Assembly (NCBI GenBank): GCA_026874595.1
Contig: CM049310.1
Location: 87,211,056 to 87,275,055 of the forward strand
DNA length: 64,000 nucleotides
From: Sipunculus nudus
Lineage: Eukaryota; Annelida; Sipuncula; Golfingiida; Sipunculidae
Direction: 5' to 3'
In this document: positions 12,601-24,000 of the stretch, in pieces
Layout of the letters: every line of letters begins with the position of its first letter
Position numbering within the stretch: the stretch's first letter is position 1
The notes under the pieces: model-generated
Told to the model about the DNA's origin: nothing
The model's input: only the letters and a program-made list of their open reading frames with translations
Databases searched by the model: none
Translations under genes and position numbers: made by a program

Positions 12601-13279
12601 CAACAAAAAAATAAAACATTAAGACTGCAAGGAGGGTCCAGATGAAACTAGTCTCTTTCTTGTGCTCTTTGACAACAGGTATGGCCGGGGAAAGGTCAAA
12701 TTTGATCTTAAAGAAGTGTGGTTTCTGTTCTGCTGTTGTGATCTGTATGAACTCATTTCTATGCAGTCATTGTAGTTTTTTGTTTCTTATGCATGTGTAG
12801 TAGTAGTAGTTTTTGTTTCTTTCTTTGTAGGTCATATGTTCAGTTTTCTGATGATTAAAGCCTATGCTAGGGTTCAAGAGTGAATTTGAGTTATCCTTGC
12901 TATCTTTTCAATCACCACAATATATATATATATATATAAATAAATCACAACAACCGGTAGCATTAAATTTTATTCACATGTAACATATATCTAAGGTTAA
13001 ATATTAAAAGAAAAATACCGTTTTTGTATGGTTGATAAAGTCGTATACTTGGGTCCCCGACATACTGCTCCTGGGCCCGACCCCCTTTGGGGCAGACACA
13101 CCGCTACAACGGACAAATTGTCCAGTCCTGTGACTGTCCGCCCAAGAGGGGTTTAACTGTATATCATTTTATCTTTTATTTTTTTTTTATTTACGCAGCC
13201 AGTCATAGGTTATTTAAAACTCCCACGTTACACATCAGGCGTAAAATAAATGGTTAAAGCCTGGAGACAAATTCTGTTC
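9640..13279. other. Spacer without a supported gene
   Basis: I see no coding exon with good splice sites or family similarity. The stretch 9830-10700 has recurring short strings (for example 'aaggtacaat' twice, and 'tgcagag' near 'tataac') suggesting an old degenerate repeat, but no clear period. Small open frames near 11039-11332 and 11686-12145 have no recognisable features. A (TA)n tract sits near 12918-12938. Confidence 0.4.
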
Positions 13280-14005
13280 ACACAGGAGATTGACTAACTC
13301 CAAAAAAAAGCCAAAAGAACTATCACAAATAGCATATACAATGCCCACACTGAACCAATTTTGAAATCATTAAAAATTCTTAAAATTAATGACATCTTCA
13401 GACTAAATTTATTAAAATTTTACAATAATCACTGCCATGAAGCACTATCAAAATAATTACAAACATTTAATTTTTTCAACAAGGACCATGACACACGAAC
13501 ATGACACTAGACATAAATATACCCTTGTTACAAATAAAACAATAGAAACATAACATCAAAATTCATAAATGAAACCGACTAAATTATTGTTTACAAAATC
13601 TTCACTCATAGTCTTCAAGGTTTGATTTCCCACATCAAACACCATTTTATAAATTATTATAAAGACAAATGCCTACATCTGTAAAAAATTAGTCTAAGCC
13701 ATAAAAAATTGTTTAATCAATAACAAACAATAATTTCAGTAATTCAAGTTGTAAATCTTCCCAGTTTTTTACAAGTTTCTTCATTAAATCATGTAGTTTC
13801 AAATATTAGGAATGTATAATCATTTAACCTCCATATTTATGTACAATATCTCTCTCTCCATGTTTCATGCACAGGGGGCTGTTGTGTCAGCGAAATAAAA
13901 TCCTTAACACCAGTCTCCAGACATAATAAAAACAAAAATTTTGACATACTGAATATATTTTGTATGGATGTTTTACTTTGATGTCGAATAAAATATCTCT
14001 CTCTC
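13280..14005 (+). mobile_element. LINE remnant, 3' end of reverse-transcriptase ORF (CR1/Jockey-like)
   Basis: The + strand reads, with stop codons, the C-terminal region of a non-LTR retrotransposon polymerase: 'KAKRTITNSIYNAHTEPIL', then 'LKILKINDIFRLNLLKFY'. It ends in a 'tgtcgaataaaatatct' tail running into a (TC)n microsatellite at about 13998-14012, typical of such 3' ends. Dead fragment; clade is a guess. Confidence 0.6.
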
Positions 14006-14235
14006 TCTCTCTGTCACTAATGGATTCATATTCACAGAAATATACAAAACTGTGTAATTACATGACACAAAAAAAATACAGCCTATGATCTTTCCCATCA
14101 AATGCAATAAAACTGTTTGTGCGGGGGGGGGGGGTTGATGCAATGGGCTCAAAGAAGATCGAGATTTTGGTAGTTTTAATTAGATAGATTTTGATGATTA
14201 AATTCAACTGGTCTGTTTATTTATTTAATATCAAG

Positions 14236-14237
<2 letters not shown>

Positions 14238-14319
<82 letters not shown>
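14238..14319. repeat. (TA)n microsatellite
   Basis: About 41 uninterrupted TA dinucleotides. Confidence 0.97.
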
Positions 14320-14320
<1 letters not shown>

Positions 14321-14321
<1 letters not shown>

Positions 14322-14601
14322 AAACAGAGCTTTTATTAAGAAATGATATAGAAAGAGAAATGAAGCGTATAGTTAATACGTATCGGTATTGAATTAACTT
14401 TATCGCAATACGTATTAATATCAAGCTTAAGCTGCTCAACTTAGGTGCTTAGCAAAGGGAATATGTGGTTTATTCAAATGAAAAAAATATATATACATAA
14501 ACAAGAAACAGAGCTTTTATTAAGAAATGATATAGAAAAAGAAATGAAGCGTATCGTCAATACGTATCGGTATCGAATTGACTGTATCGCTATACGTATT
14601 G
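14321..14601 (+). repeat. Direct repeat of a hairpin-bearing ~97-bp unit
   Basis: Two copies at 14321-14417 and 14505-14601, offset 184 bp, start at 'gaaacagagcttttatt' and end in an inverted repeat. Copy 1 has arms 14374-14383 and 14408-14417; copy 2 has arms 14558-14567 and 14592-14601. Each pair is a perfect 10-bp complement, and the outermost pair differs between copies (T-A against C-G). Just downstream, 'ccgatacccagccct' resembles hAT-type termini, so this may be a piece of a DNA transposon or MITE. Confidence 0.6.
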
Positions 14602-15464
14602 TATCGGATGAGGCGGACCGATACCCAGCCCTATAAAGTATGTACTTCTGGTGTCACATTTATTGCATTGCCTGGTTTTGCGGACCTTTATTGAAGCCAA
14701 ACTTAAGATAAGAAGTGGAGCTGGTTTGGTATGACAAGTCACATCTCATTGTACCATGATCTAGCAGCCATTCCATTTGCCTTCCTGTGTGGTCGCTGGT
14801 TCTTGTTGGATATGGTGGTTTATAGATTGGACACAGTTGTGGTGAACAAGGTCTTTGGACAGACATCTCCTTTTGAACGAACTGGTCAAGCCCTTAAAAG
14901 CTAAAAAAACTGAACGTGATACGACATACCATATCCTGTATTTCTTGCTTCATTGAACCCTTTCTAATGACTAATATGGCCACAAAGTCACAATGTGGAA
15001 CATGACTGCAGGACTTATTCCGGATCTACGTGGAATGCAAAAGATAGCTTTCTTTGTAAGACAAGACAGCTAAGCTACTCCGGCTTGGTTGTAGAGTCTC
15101 TTAACAGCAGATTACTGATAGCTTCCTCTAACCAGTATCTCTTCTTCTCCACATAAGCCTAAAAAACCTCTTCCGAATTCTACATAATGGCAGCACTCCA
15201 GTCTTCCCAGTCTCTTCGGGGAAAGGGCAATATATATCCGTCGAAACCGCACGCTGGCCAAGGAGTCGGTCTCGACTACTGCAAACTATAAGCTAGCCAA
15301 CATTAGTGTTTTCCTCGAAGCTTATCATCTTTTTGGCTTTGGTTACTTATAAGTAGCGAACTTATAACACCACTGTGTTAAAATTAGAATTGACGAAATA
15401 AAACATACATTACAAAACTGATCGAAATCAAAATTTTATTTTAGTTGACTTCGATTGACTCATT
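14602..15464. other. Spacer without a supported gene
   Basis: No recognised exon. The minus-strand open stretch at 14660-14866 has no family features that I can name. Confidence 0.35.
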
Positions 15465-15710
15465 TTAGATAGTGTTAATGAAAAAGTTGGTGTATCTAAG
15501 TATGTTCAACAGTTCAATGGTATTATGTTGTACCAGTCCATGTATTAGCTTATAAGTAACCAGCAAAGCGTAAAAACCCTCGGTGCAGTAGAGGAGTGCA
15601 GGTGCAGTGAGTTCATAATCCATTATGCCAAGCAAAAGCCTAGCAGTAGTGTTCTGGATTATTGTGAAAAGCAAGTTATCCACAAGGTAAGCTTTTGTGT
15701 GTATCGTCAT
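15465..15710 (-). mobile_element. LINE reverse-transcriptase fragment
   Basis: The minus strand encodes a short open segment matching the C-terminal part of LINE polymerases: 'IIQNTTARLLLG', then 'APALLY' and 'LLVTYKLIHGLVQ', in the order known from the motif IQN.AARL..G then LHWLPV then YK..HGLAP. The expected LHWLPV is eroded. No start or 3' tail seen; a dead fragment. Confidence 0.6.
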
Positions 15711-16119
15711 GGTATATCATTATGTTTACAGATCATATTATACATTCATGTATTTATCCAGAGATTAAGATCATTTTTGCAAAATAATATGAAACGACAG
15801 AACCTGGTTTCATTCGAGTAAAGGTTTTATTATTACCTATCATGATCACATTAGGTCGTGCCCGCTGATTAATCTGTGTGTCAGCATCTCGTGTTACCAA
15901 CAGTGTATATCTTTATACCTGCTGTTTACTTAATAAGGCCGTGTCAGCCAAATATATTATAAATGTCTCTCTAGTCTAATTATGCGGAATACGGTAGGAT
16001 TTCTGAATCAATGTTCACAGGGTGGGGTCATTCTGCCAGAAACATCTGAAGCATTTTTAAATCTTAAATTTCACGTTTAAAACTTATGTAATTTATGTGT
16101 ATAATAAAATTGTCCATTT

Positions 16120-17125
16120 ATCACACGTTGACTTCGCTACCATACTCCCAACCCTCACAAATTTTACTGCCGACGAGGGCGTAAAAAAATATATGCTTTT
16201 TGCGATTGCGATTCATAGGAGCTCCTCTGACCAGCCGCTCTGAACCTCTATCCATGGTTAAAGTTTTAACACTTGCTACCGCTACCATACTTCCTACAAC
16301 TTCCCTATTTTTTGGGTAGCAAATAGCTGCTATTTAAGCTGGCGAATCATGAAGGCAGTTCTGTCCAGCCTCCTGATTTCCACTCCCCGTTGTGGCAGTT
16401 TGAACCGATTAGTCTGTGTGTGGGGGGAAGTGGGGGGGGGGTTGCAAATAGTTACTATAGCCCCTCTGCCCGGCCGTCTGCTATCCACCCCTTCCCCATG
16501 TGGCAGTTTTAAAACGTGTAACCGCTACAATATCTCCTACCCCCTCCGCAATGTTTTGTATGGCAGATAACTCCTATTTGAGCTGGCACTTCATAGGGGC
16601 CCTCCGAGCGGCCCGTGTGACCTCCTGTCCCCTGGCGGCAGTTTAAACAAACATTTGCTACCGCTACTTTACTTCCCTTTCCCCATTTTTTTTTGGTGGA
16701 AAATAGCTCATATTTGCGCTTACCATTGATGAGGGCCCCTCTGCCCGGCCGCTCGAAACTTCACTCCCAATGGTGGTAATTTTAACAGACTTTCCTCACG
16801 CTATCATACTTCCAACACCCTACCGATTTTTTGGTAGGAAATACCTGCTATCTTTGCTTGCGATTCATGGGGGCCCTTTGTCTAGTCTTTGGATCTCCAC
16901 TCCCTATGGTGGCCGTTTTAACCAACTTGCGAAACGTAATACTTCCTACCCCCTCCAAATTCTTTTGGTAGCCAAAAGCTGCAATTTGTGTCTGCAATTC
17001 GCGGAGCCCTCTGCCTGACAGTTGAACCCCCCCCCCCCCCCCCGTCTGGCGGCCGTTTAACACACGTTGCTACCGCTATCATAAAATTTACCCGCTTCCG
17101 AATGCTTTGGATAGTAATCAAGTGT
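16120..17125 (+). repeat. Tandem satellite array, ~137-bp unit, about seven copies
   Basis: A degenerate unit recurs with the landmarks 'gctaccgctaccatacttcctac', 'tttttggtagc.aatagctgctatttg', 'ggggcccctctgcccggccg' and 'cactccc.atggtggcagtttta'. Comparable positions lie near 16275, 16519, 16657, 16794, 16930 and 17069, giving steps of 136-139 bp, with one shorter, divergent unit around 16400. Poly-C and poly-G runs have expanded inside units (for example 17026-17043). It is GC-richer than its surroundings. Small open frames here are by-products. Confidence 0.8.
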
Positions 17126-20100
17126 TGCCAGATTGTTTTATAACATTTGGCAATTATTAGATTTGTATTTTTGTAATTGAGAAAAAAGAAGCTATCACAT
17201 TAAAACAGGACAAGTTTAAATTCATATTAGAATAATATGATTGGATTTCATAAAAGGTAACTGTTTCTCCGTGACGTCTTCACTCTCAAAGTATCTTCAC
17301 TCTTGGTCTGAAGAGGACGTGACAGGCATAATTTACTGTTCTTGTTCTGAAATTTGTAGAATGACAACAGTAGTCTACGCCTACATGTATACATCCACCA
17401 GAGCCTTAATATGACGTTCCTATGTTTCACACGTCACGATTAACCGAAAGTTCATTGTTCAGTACAAACACGACCCCATCGCACAACGATATAGAATGCG
17501 TTGAATTAAAAATTTTGTGATTCACATTTAATATGGCGATCCGAATTTAGTTAACTGTTCCTTTGATGTCACTTTAACTCTTCGAATAAAAATCATCCAA
17601 ATACATTCAAAACTTCAGTGTAAAGTTTATAACAAACTAATTAACCAAGGGCAAAACATAATACCTCCAATCTGGCGGAGGTGAAATACAGCTTTATCTA
17701 ATGATGGAGGGTCCTGTGTGCCTGCTAACACCGGCTATGCTTGTTGTTCCTTGTCACGTGGTCCTATTTGTTTACATGACCTGGGGTCAAGAAAACCTTC
17801 CCTGAAGAAGAGTAGAAAATGGTTTGGCCTGCTCTGGTTGGCTCTAACCGTTATGGCAAGAGGCCTTAAAAGAAACCTATTGATTGATTTTTATGTACGT
17901 TTAGCATAATAATCACACAAAATTAATGGTATCGTTAAAATATATTTAAATCTGTTGCCAATCAAAGACATGTTGTCCAAATGGTTATTTGGGACTGCTT
18001 GGAAGGGTAATATTTGCTTTACTGCATTCGGACTAGGATGCTGAGAAAATGAGATACACAAGCTCTGAATTTCTTGGCCTTGTTTGAACAACACATTTAC
18101 AGGTAAAAATTAATATGAGAATGTATTTCGAAAATTATTTAAAAGAGGCCCAAAATTCAGGTGTTTGTAGATGTTACATAGGAAAAATAAATACAGCCTC
18201 TTGTCTTCTTGATATGTTTACTTGTAAGTGCTGCCATCTAGTGGGAACTTACATAATTAATTAACATTTGATACAAATTATATCGGCTCGGCAATGAGCA
18301 GGGCCCGAATTGAGGAACATTTTCAGCCGCAAATTGGGTATGTCTGGGTTGAAACTTTACAAACTTTACCGGATGTTACTGGACCAACAGGGAAAGCCAA
18401 TATTCAGTAATATGTGTGAAAACAGAAATATAATCTCGATTTTTACAAACTAAACTAATTTATAAGGTCTTAATTCATGGAGAGTGCATAGGAATTTACT
18501 CAATTACATTGTCTTTATTTTCTTGCGTATCAAATAATTATTTGCGCGGTACCATGCGGAATCTCAATCAAGATCTAATGATAATAGTTACCCAATTAAT
18601 TCTGATGGTTGGCACTCACTTCAAATATGCTTTTTCCATATTTTTTTGTAGTAAGTTCAATTTGAATGACTCGATACAGACTTGAAGCCGATTATGTATT
18701 TTGTGTCTATCCTCCAGTCAATGGGAAAGACACACGCATGCACATACACATTAAATCTGGGAACTTTGTATTCATTTCAAGGAGTAAGGGAGGCAAAAAA
18801 AATCACAAGCTTATACACCCATTACAAACCTAGCATTCAATCCTGACAAACAAAAACATGTATTCATATTGATGTATTTATTGATGAAAATCTTCTCATT
18901 GTTCATACACTCGTACATATTTTATTTATTACAAAAAGTTTTGTCTTGCAAAAGACAAAGGTAATTGCATTATTGTATAAGCTTTTCTTTTAAACATCTC
19001 TTAATCCCATATTGAAACTCCTTGCATATAATCCCACTTTCTGTTGTCAAATAGTTTCTTTAACAACTGATTAAACTGAGGAATTCATTTAAAATTAAAA
19101 ATTGAAAATTAAACCTTATTACTATGCAAACTTATGCAAAATCATACCATTATTTCGGAAATTAACCTCAAACATAAATGGCTTTTTGTTATAACCGCAA
19201 ACTATGGTAGAACTGCAGATTCAGTACAAACCTGAATTCATTCGGAGCTTTGGTGATGTGTACATTAAACATATCTTCTGTAATGTCTCCTGTTTACTCC
19301 GGGTGCCTTGTATCAACAGTCATTTTACTAAATAAAACTGAATGATATTAGCAAAATTAATACCACAAATATCTAACTTTCTCAGGAAAAAATACATATT
19401 CAAGGTATATGTTAAATGTTTTGTAATAATATAATTTTTGTATATATGTAATTATGTTTTTTTTTTATATTTAGATATATTTATCTTCATCCTCATATAC
19501 GTTTGGTAAATGTATATACTGTACACGATTTTTATATAAAAAGTGCTTTTTAAACGTTTCTGTAAATGGGACAAAAAATTCAATGCTTCAATCGGATCAG
19601 TTCACAATAAAACAAATCGCATTTGGACACAATTGTTCAATCAAGAAATCTGAACAAACCAGTGCACCTTTCTATTAAAATACAGAACATAATTTCATTT
19701 GTTTATACCTCCGACGGATAAACTAGTATTGCGTTATATTTGTGGGTTTACGTTCATGCATTTGCAACCAAACCGAACAAATTGTTAATGGACTTTTATA
19801 CTGGCTGAGTTTACTCCCAAGAGACAATCCATTAATTTTGGAAAATCATCTGGGTCACCATTTTGTCTTTTTAATTTGAGGATTTTTAGTGACATAAGCA
19901 ATTTTTATCCCTGTCTTGAGCTAGACCTATTTGCTAGGGGTCGCCTTTGTTCTAGCGCTGACTCTTAATGGACCATTGCATTGATGAACCGGGCCACACA
20001 TATTCCTTAAGAGCACACAGAGAAGTGTGATCAGCTTGTTGCTTGATCAGCTCCTTTAACCATACATGAGAAGGACGATGAATTAGCGGTCCCTGTGCAA

Positions 20101-20704
20101 AGTCAATTACTTGTCATGGATTAGCAATACCGAGAATATCAACCTCACTACTACCCACCGCAAGTAGTACATGTCCGACCCGGTAACGTCTAAAATGAAC
20201 CCCCGCCCCCCGTCCTAATTACGCCTGTAACGACTAGACCGACAATTACCAGTTTTGAAAAGCACGGTTTTAAACCCCAGTATGACGATCCACCACGCGA
20301 CAGAAAACCCACGAAGGAGTCAACCGCAAATACGAATACTATTGCTATGGTGAATATCCCAGTAACTTGGTCACAACAGCATAGACGTCTATTTTGGGCA
20401 GTGTCACATATATAACTACAATGAAGATATGGCCCGCCCGCTAGGACCACAATGGTAACTCTACATTTAAGACTATTTTACAATAATGTTGTAATATGCA
20501 TTATGTTTTATGTTTTATCTATATTTGCAGGTGACCTGTTCCTTGACACCACGTCTCATGTCAGGTTGTCAATGGGGACGCTGCTCCCATTTTAACGCCT
20601 TATCATTTACAGCAATATTTATAATAAAATGTTAAACTTCATAATAAATATTTGAAGATATTTACAGGAAAGATGTTCCTTTATCTGCTCTTTTGAGGCT
20701 CCAT
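17126..20704. other. Spacer downstream of the polyketide synthase
   Basis: AT-rich; no coding exon, RNA gene or clear repeat recognised. It must contain the 3' UTR of the synthase at its right end, but I see no convincing minus-strand AATAAA within 300 bp of the stop codon. Confidence 0.4.
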
Positions 20705-21021
20705 TTACAAGTATGTCGAAGTTGAGAGTTTATATGAAACGGGATTGATATCCTTGGCTTGATTTTGCAGAGTGTCCAAAGAATGATATTTAGCCAGTTT
20801 GGCATGCCCGTTTGATGATTTTGATCTAATTTTACTCTTGACATCTTTCTTCGGGGAATTCAACTTTTTCTCTCCGTGAGCCCAAATGAATGACGCGACC
20901 AGTCTGTCCTCTTTGCAGGCCTTCTTTAAGGCTTCGACCCACACCGCTGCTATTTCCTCTAGTTGGTGCTTGAAGGTGTAAGCCTTGCCATTATATTCCA
21001 CGACAAACCCAGGGCCAGATC
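20705..21021 (-). CDS. PKS exon 8: second half of PH-like domain, basic tail and stop
   Basis: Begins after ACTGTTTTAG and ends at TAA (20707-20705). 'FVVEYNGKAYTFKHQ' followed by 'EEIAAVWVEALKKACKED' matches the last strands and the C-terminal amphipathic helix with the invariant Trp of PH-like domains. A lysine- and serine-rich tail of about 60 residues follows. PH domains bind phosphoinositides or proteins; in this position it could anchor the synthase to a membrane, which is inference. Confidence 0.75.
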
Positions 21022-24000
21022 CTAAAACAGTTATACAAACATGTTTTTAGACATCTGGTGAATTATGATGAAGATTCAAGCCGGAGCAGTGTTATTTTGA
21101 AAGATGAGCTTATCCATAACAGGACCAGTTCCTGAAAACATTTACTTAGAATTTGTGTTTTGGTATCTACAGGTGTTCCAGTAAAGGATAGAGGTCTGAG
21201 TTATCTGTTTTACTGTACACATATAGACCGTTCTTATCATAGGACAGCGTATCATTGCTTTTTTAGCTGAACCAATGTCATAAATTTTCGTGAAATCTTT
21301 CTGTTTGTTGTGTCATGATTTGCATGGATATCAGCGAAATAATTAGAGTCGCCCCTTGACATGAAATGGTGTGATGGATTCAAAGACGTATCTGAACCCA
21401 GCCGCGGATCCGGTCTCTATCTTTATATAAAGAGCATGGAAATAAGCGATAATAAATTTGAAGATAATGGGTACAGTTTTTCACATTAATGAATGGTTGT
21501 GTTATAAATGAGAAAGCCAAAGGAACTATATTTAAAGTTCATATGAAGGTTTATTTCTATCTAAGGCGGTCCTCAACGTTATTTGTAATATTATATTTTA
21601 TATTAGTGTATCGTAAAGCCGTGATATAACTGTATAACATTTTTTTAGGTCAAGGACCTATTGATTGAAGTGTTATCATGTAAGGATATATAATTCAATT
21701 TTCCAGCATTTGTGAATCAAACGAGTTTCTGTAGTTTTTTTCCAGTATTTGTCATTTAGGTTATATGTCTGTAAACAATTGGAATACATTCTGTTCTTGG
21801 CTAGAGCGTGTTAGCCAAAGAGGTTGTTGGCACACAAACTGGTGCTAATTTTTTTAGTGTAGCCGAGATAATTTATGAAGCTATGCCAGATTTTACTTTA
21901 GGTCAACCATTTTGTACATTTTTTCTCAAGTTTGGCATATATACCTATTCATGGAGGGCGTTATGTATATATAATCACTTGAATTTTATCCATTATGTAA
22001 ATTGCATAGATATGCATCATTTATGTGAACAGTTAATTTATGAAAACAAAAGCTACATTGCCGGTATTTCATTAATAGTGATACAAAATTAACGTAAGGT
22101 GCCATGGAAAGTTATTGTATAGAAAGCTGTCAATCCCATGCCTTCAAGCCCTTTCTGTTGACATATATTTTTTCTGATCTACATATTACTCACATTAACA
22201 GATCAAAATCAAGAGAATATAAATGAAAGACTACGAGTGGACTGACCGTTTAGGCTTCTGCAGAAGATGTCCCTGATTGGAAGCTTTTTGATTGCTCCTC
22301 CGTTGGCCCATTGCAGGAAGCAATGTTTGTAGTCCTTCTTGAGCTGTAACAGTACCGTCTTACTTCTTTTACCTCGTGTCATCACAAAATGTTGTTCCTC
22401 GTTTGCTGAAAAAAAGAGACTTTATGTCTTTAGTTAGGAATAATTTGTATACATATCGCCATGGCAAGCAACATTGATCGTCTAAGGTTTCAGTAAATGT
22501 TTCAAAGAGTGTTTAATTATATATAAGATAGATATTTTATAAATATATTGTACTCAAGTGCCAATGTACAGTTTGTAAGTTACGAACTATTTTGCGGGAA
22601 TTCAGATGTTGATAACAGCTAAAGTAAGCTTTGATGGCCATACAAAGCAGTATATATGTCAATATGGTCTTATCAATATGAAATTTTATTATCTCTACAG
22701 CGTTTCCGAAAACAAAACTCATTCAGTGTTACAAGAAATTGGATTCATCTAGGCAATGAATAAATGGTCTCTAAGAGAAAGTCTTACAGGTTTTAGTGTG
22801 GACCCTATAGCATAATGAAGTGAACCCTAAACAAAATTACCTTTGTTGGTCTGTTTCCCCTTGTCTTTGTGTCCAGGTTCCTCAGCAGTGATGCCTTTCT
22901 TATCTGGAACCGCCAGCTGGCTGGACGCTGAAGGGGCGTTCTCTGGTAAACTTTCATCACTGATGTTCTGTTCCGAGCTATCAGTTCGGAGAAAAGAAGC
23001 AAGGGTTCGCACGGTGGTATCTGGATTTAAAATCACCTCTAGCGGAATTGTCACTTTCAGTAATTGTCTTATCTGAGTGCGAAGCACCATGCCAAACATT
23101 GAATCGAGTCCCATCTGGGTAAGCGATGTGTCTGGTCCGTTTTCCGTCACCACTTCTCCAAGCACAGAGTCCACTATGCTTTCTATTGTTTTTATAGCCA
23201 GCTCATGAGCCTGGTGTTTTCCGGCTTTTCCCAAGGCATTAACGTTTTTCTGTATTTCATCTGCCTTTCCTTGTATGCCTTCTGCATCAATACGGTCCAC
23301 GCTTAGTACTTTCTCGAATCTTGCACCTAACTCTGGTCCGTTCATCACTCCTCGTCCCTGAGACATTACGTCTATATATGCATTCCCTTGTCGTAAAGTC
23401 TTAGAAAATACATTCCAATCCACGTCAATATAGATGCTTCTTATCCTGTTCTCCAGAAGTGCATTTATGAAGCAATCTTCGATGACATCTTTGTTCATTA
23501 AACCCCAGCCGAAGGATGTCAAGAGATCCTGCGTCTTTGAAGAGCGTTGTAGAACCCCCGTGTCCAGAGCACCCCAGTTGATAGTTTGCCCTGGAAGTCC
23601 TCTTGCTCGACGGTAGTGAGCAAGGGCGTCCATGAAAGCGTTTGCCGCTGCATAATTTGTTTGTCCCGCATTGCCTAACAAAGAGGAAATTGATGAATGC
23701 ATGACAAAGTAGTCCAGTTTGTCTTCCAGTGTTAGAAGGTGAAGGTTCCAGCTGCCCTTGACTTTCGGGACCATTGCTTTTTCGAATGTTTCAGTTGACA
23801 TCTGAAGCAGGAAAGAGTCGGCATAGACAACAGCACTGTGGAAAATACCCTTTATTTGTTTTGGTTCGTGCGTTTGACGAATACTTCTCATCACAGCCAT
23901 CGTCATGTTATAATCACTGATATCACACTGCGCCCAAACAAGCTTTGCTCCTGTTTCCTCTTCCAATGCCACCATTTCTTGTAACTTTGTATTGATTGGA

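Noticed and set aside
16349-17121. Several 60-80-codon frames on both strands
   Set aside because: All fall inside the ~137-bp satellite array and do not persist from unit to unit.
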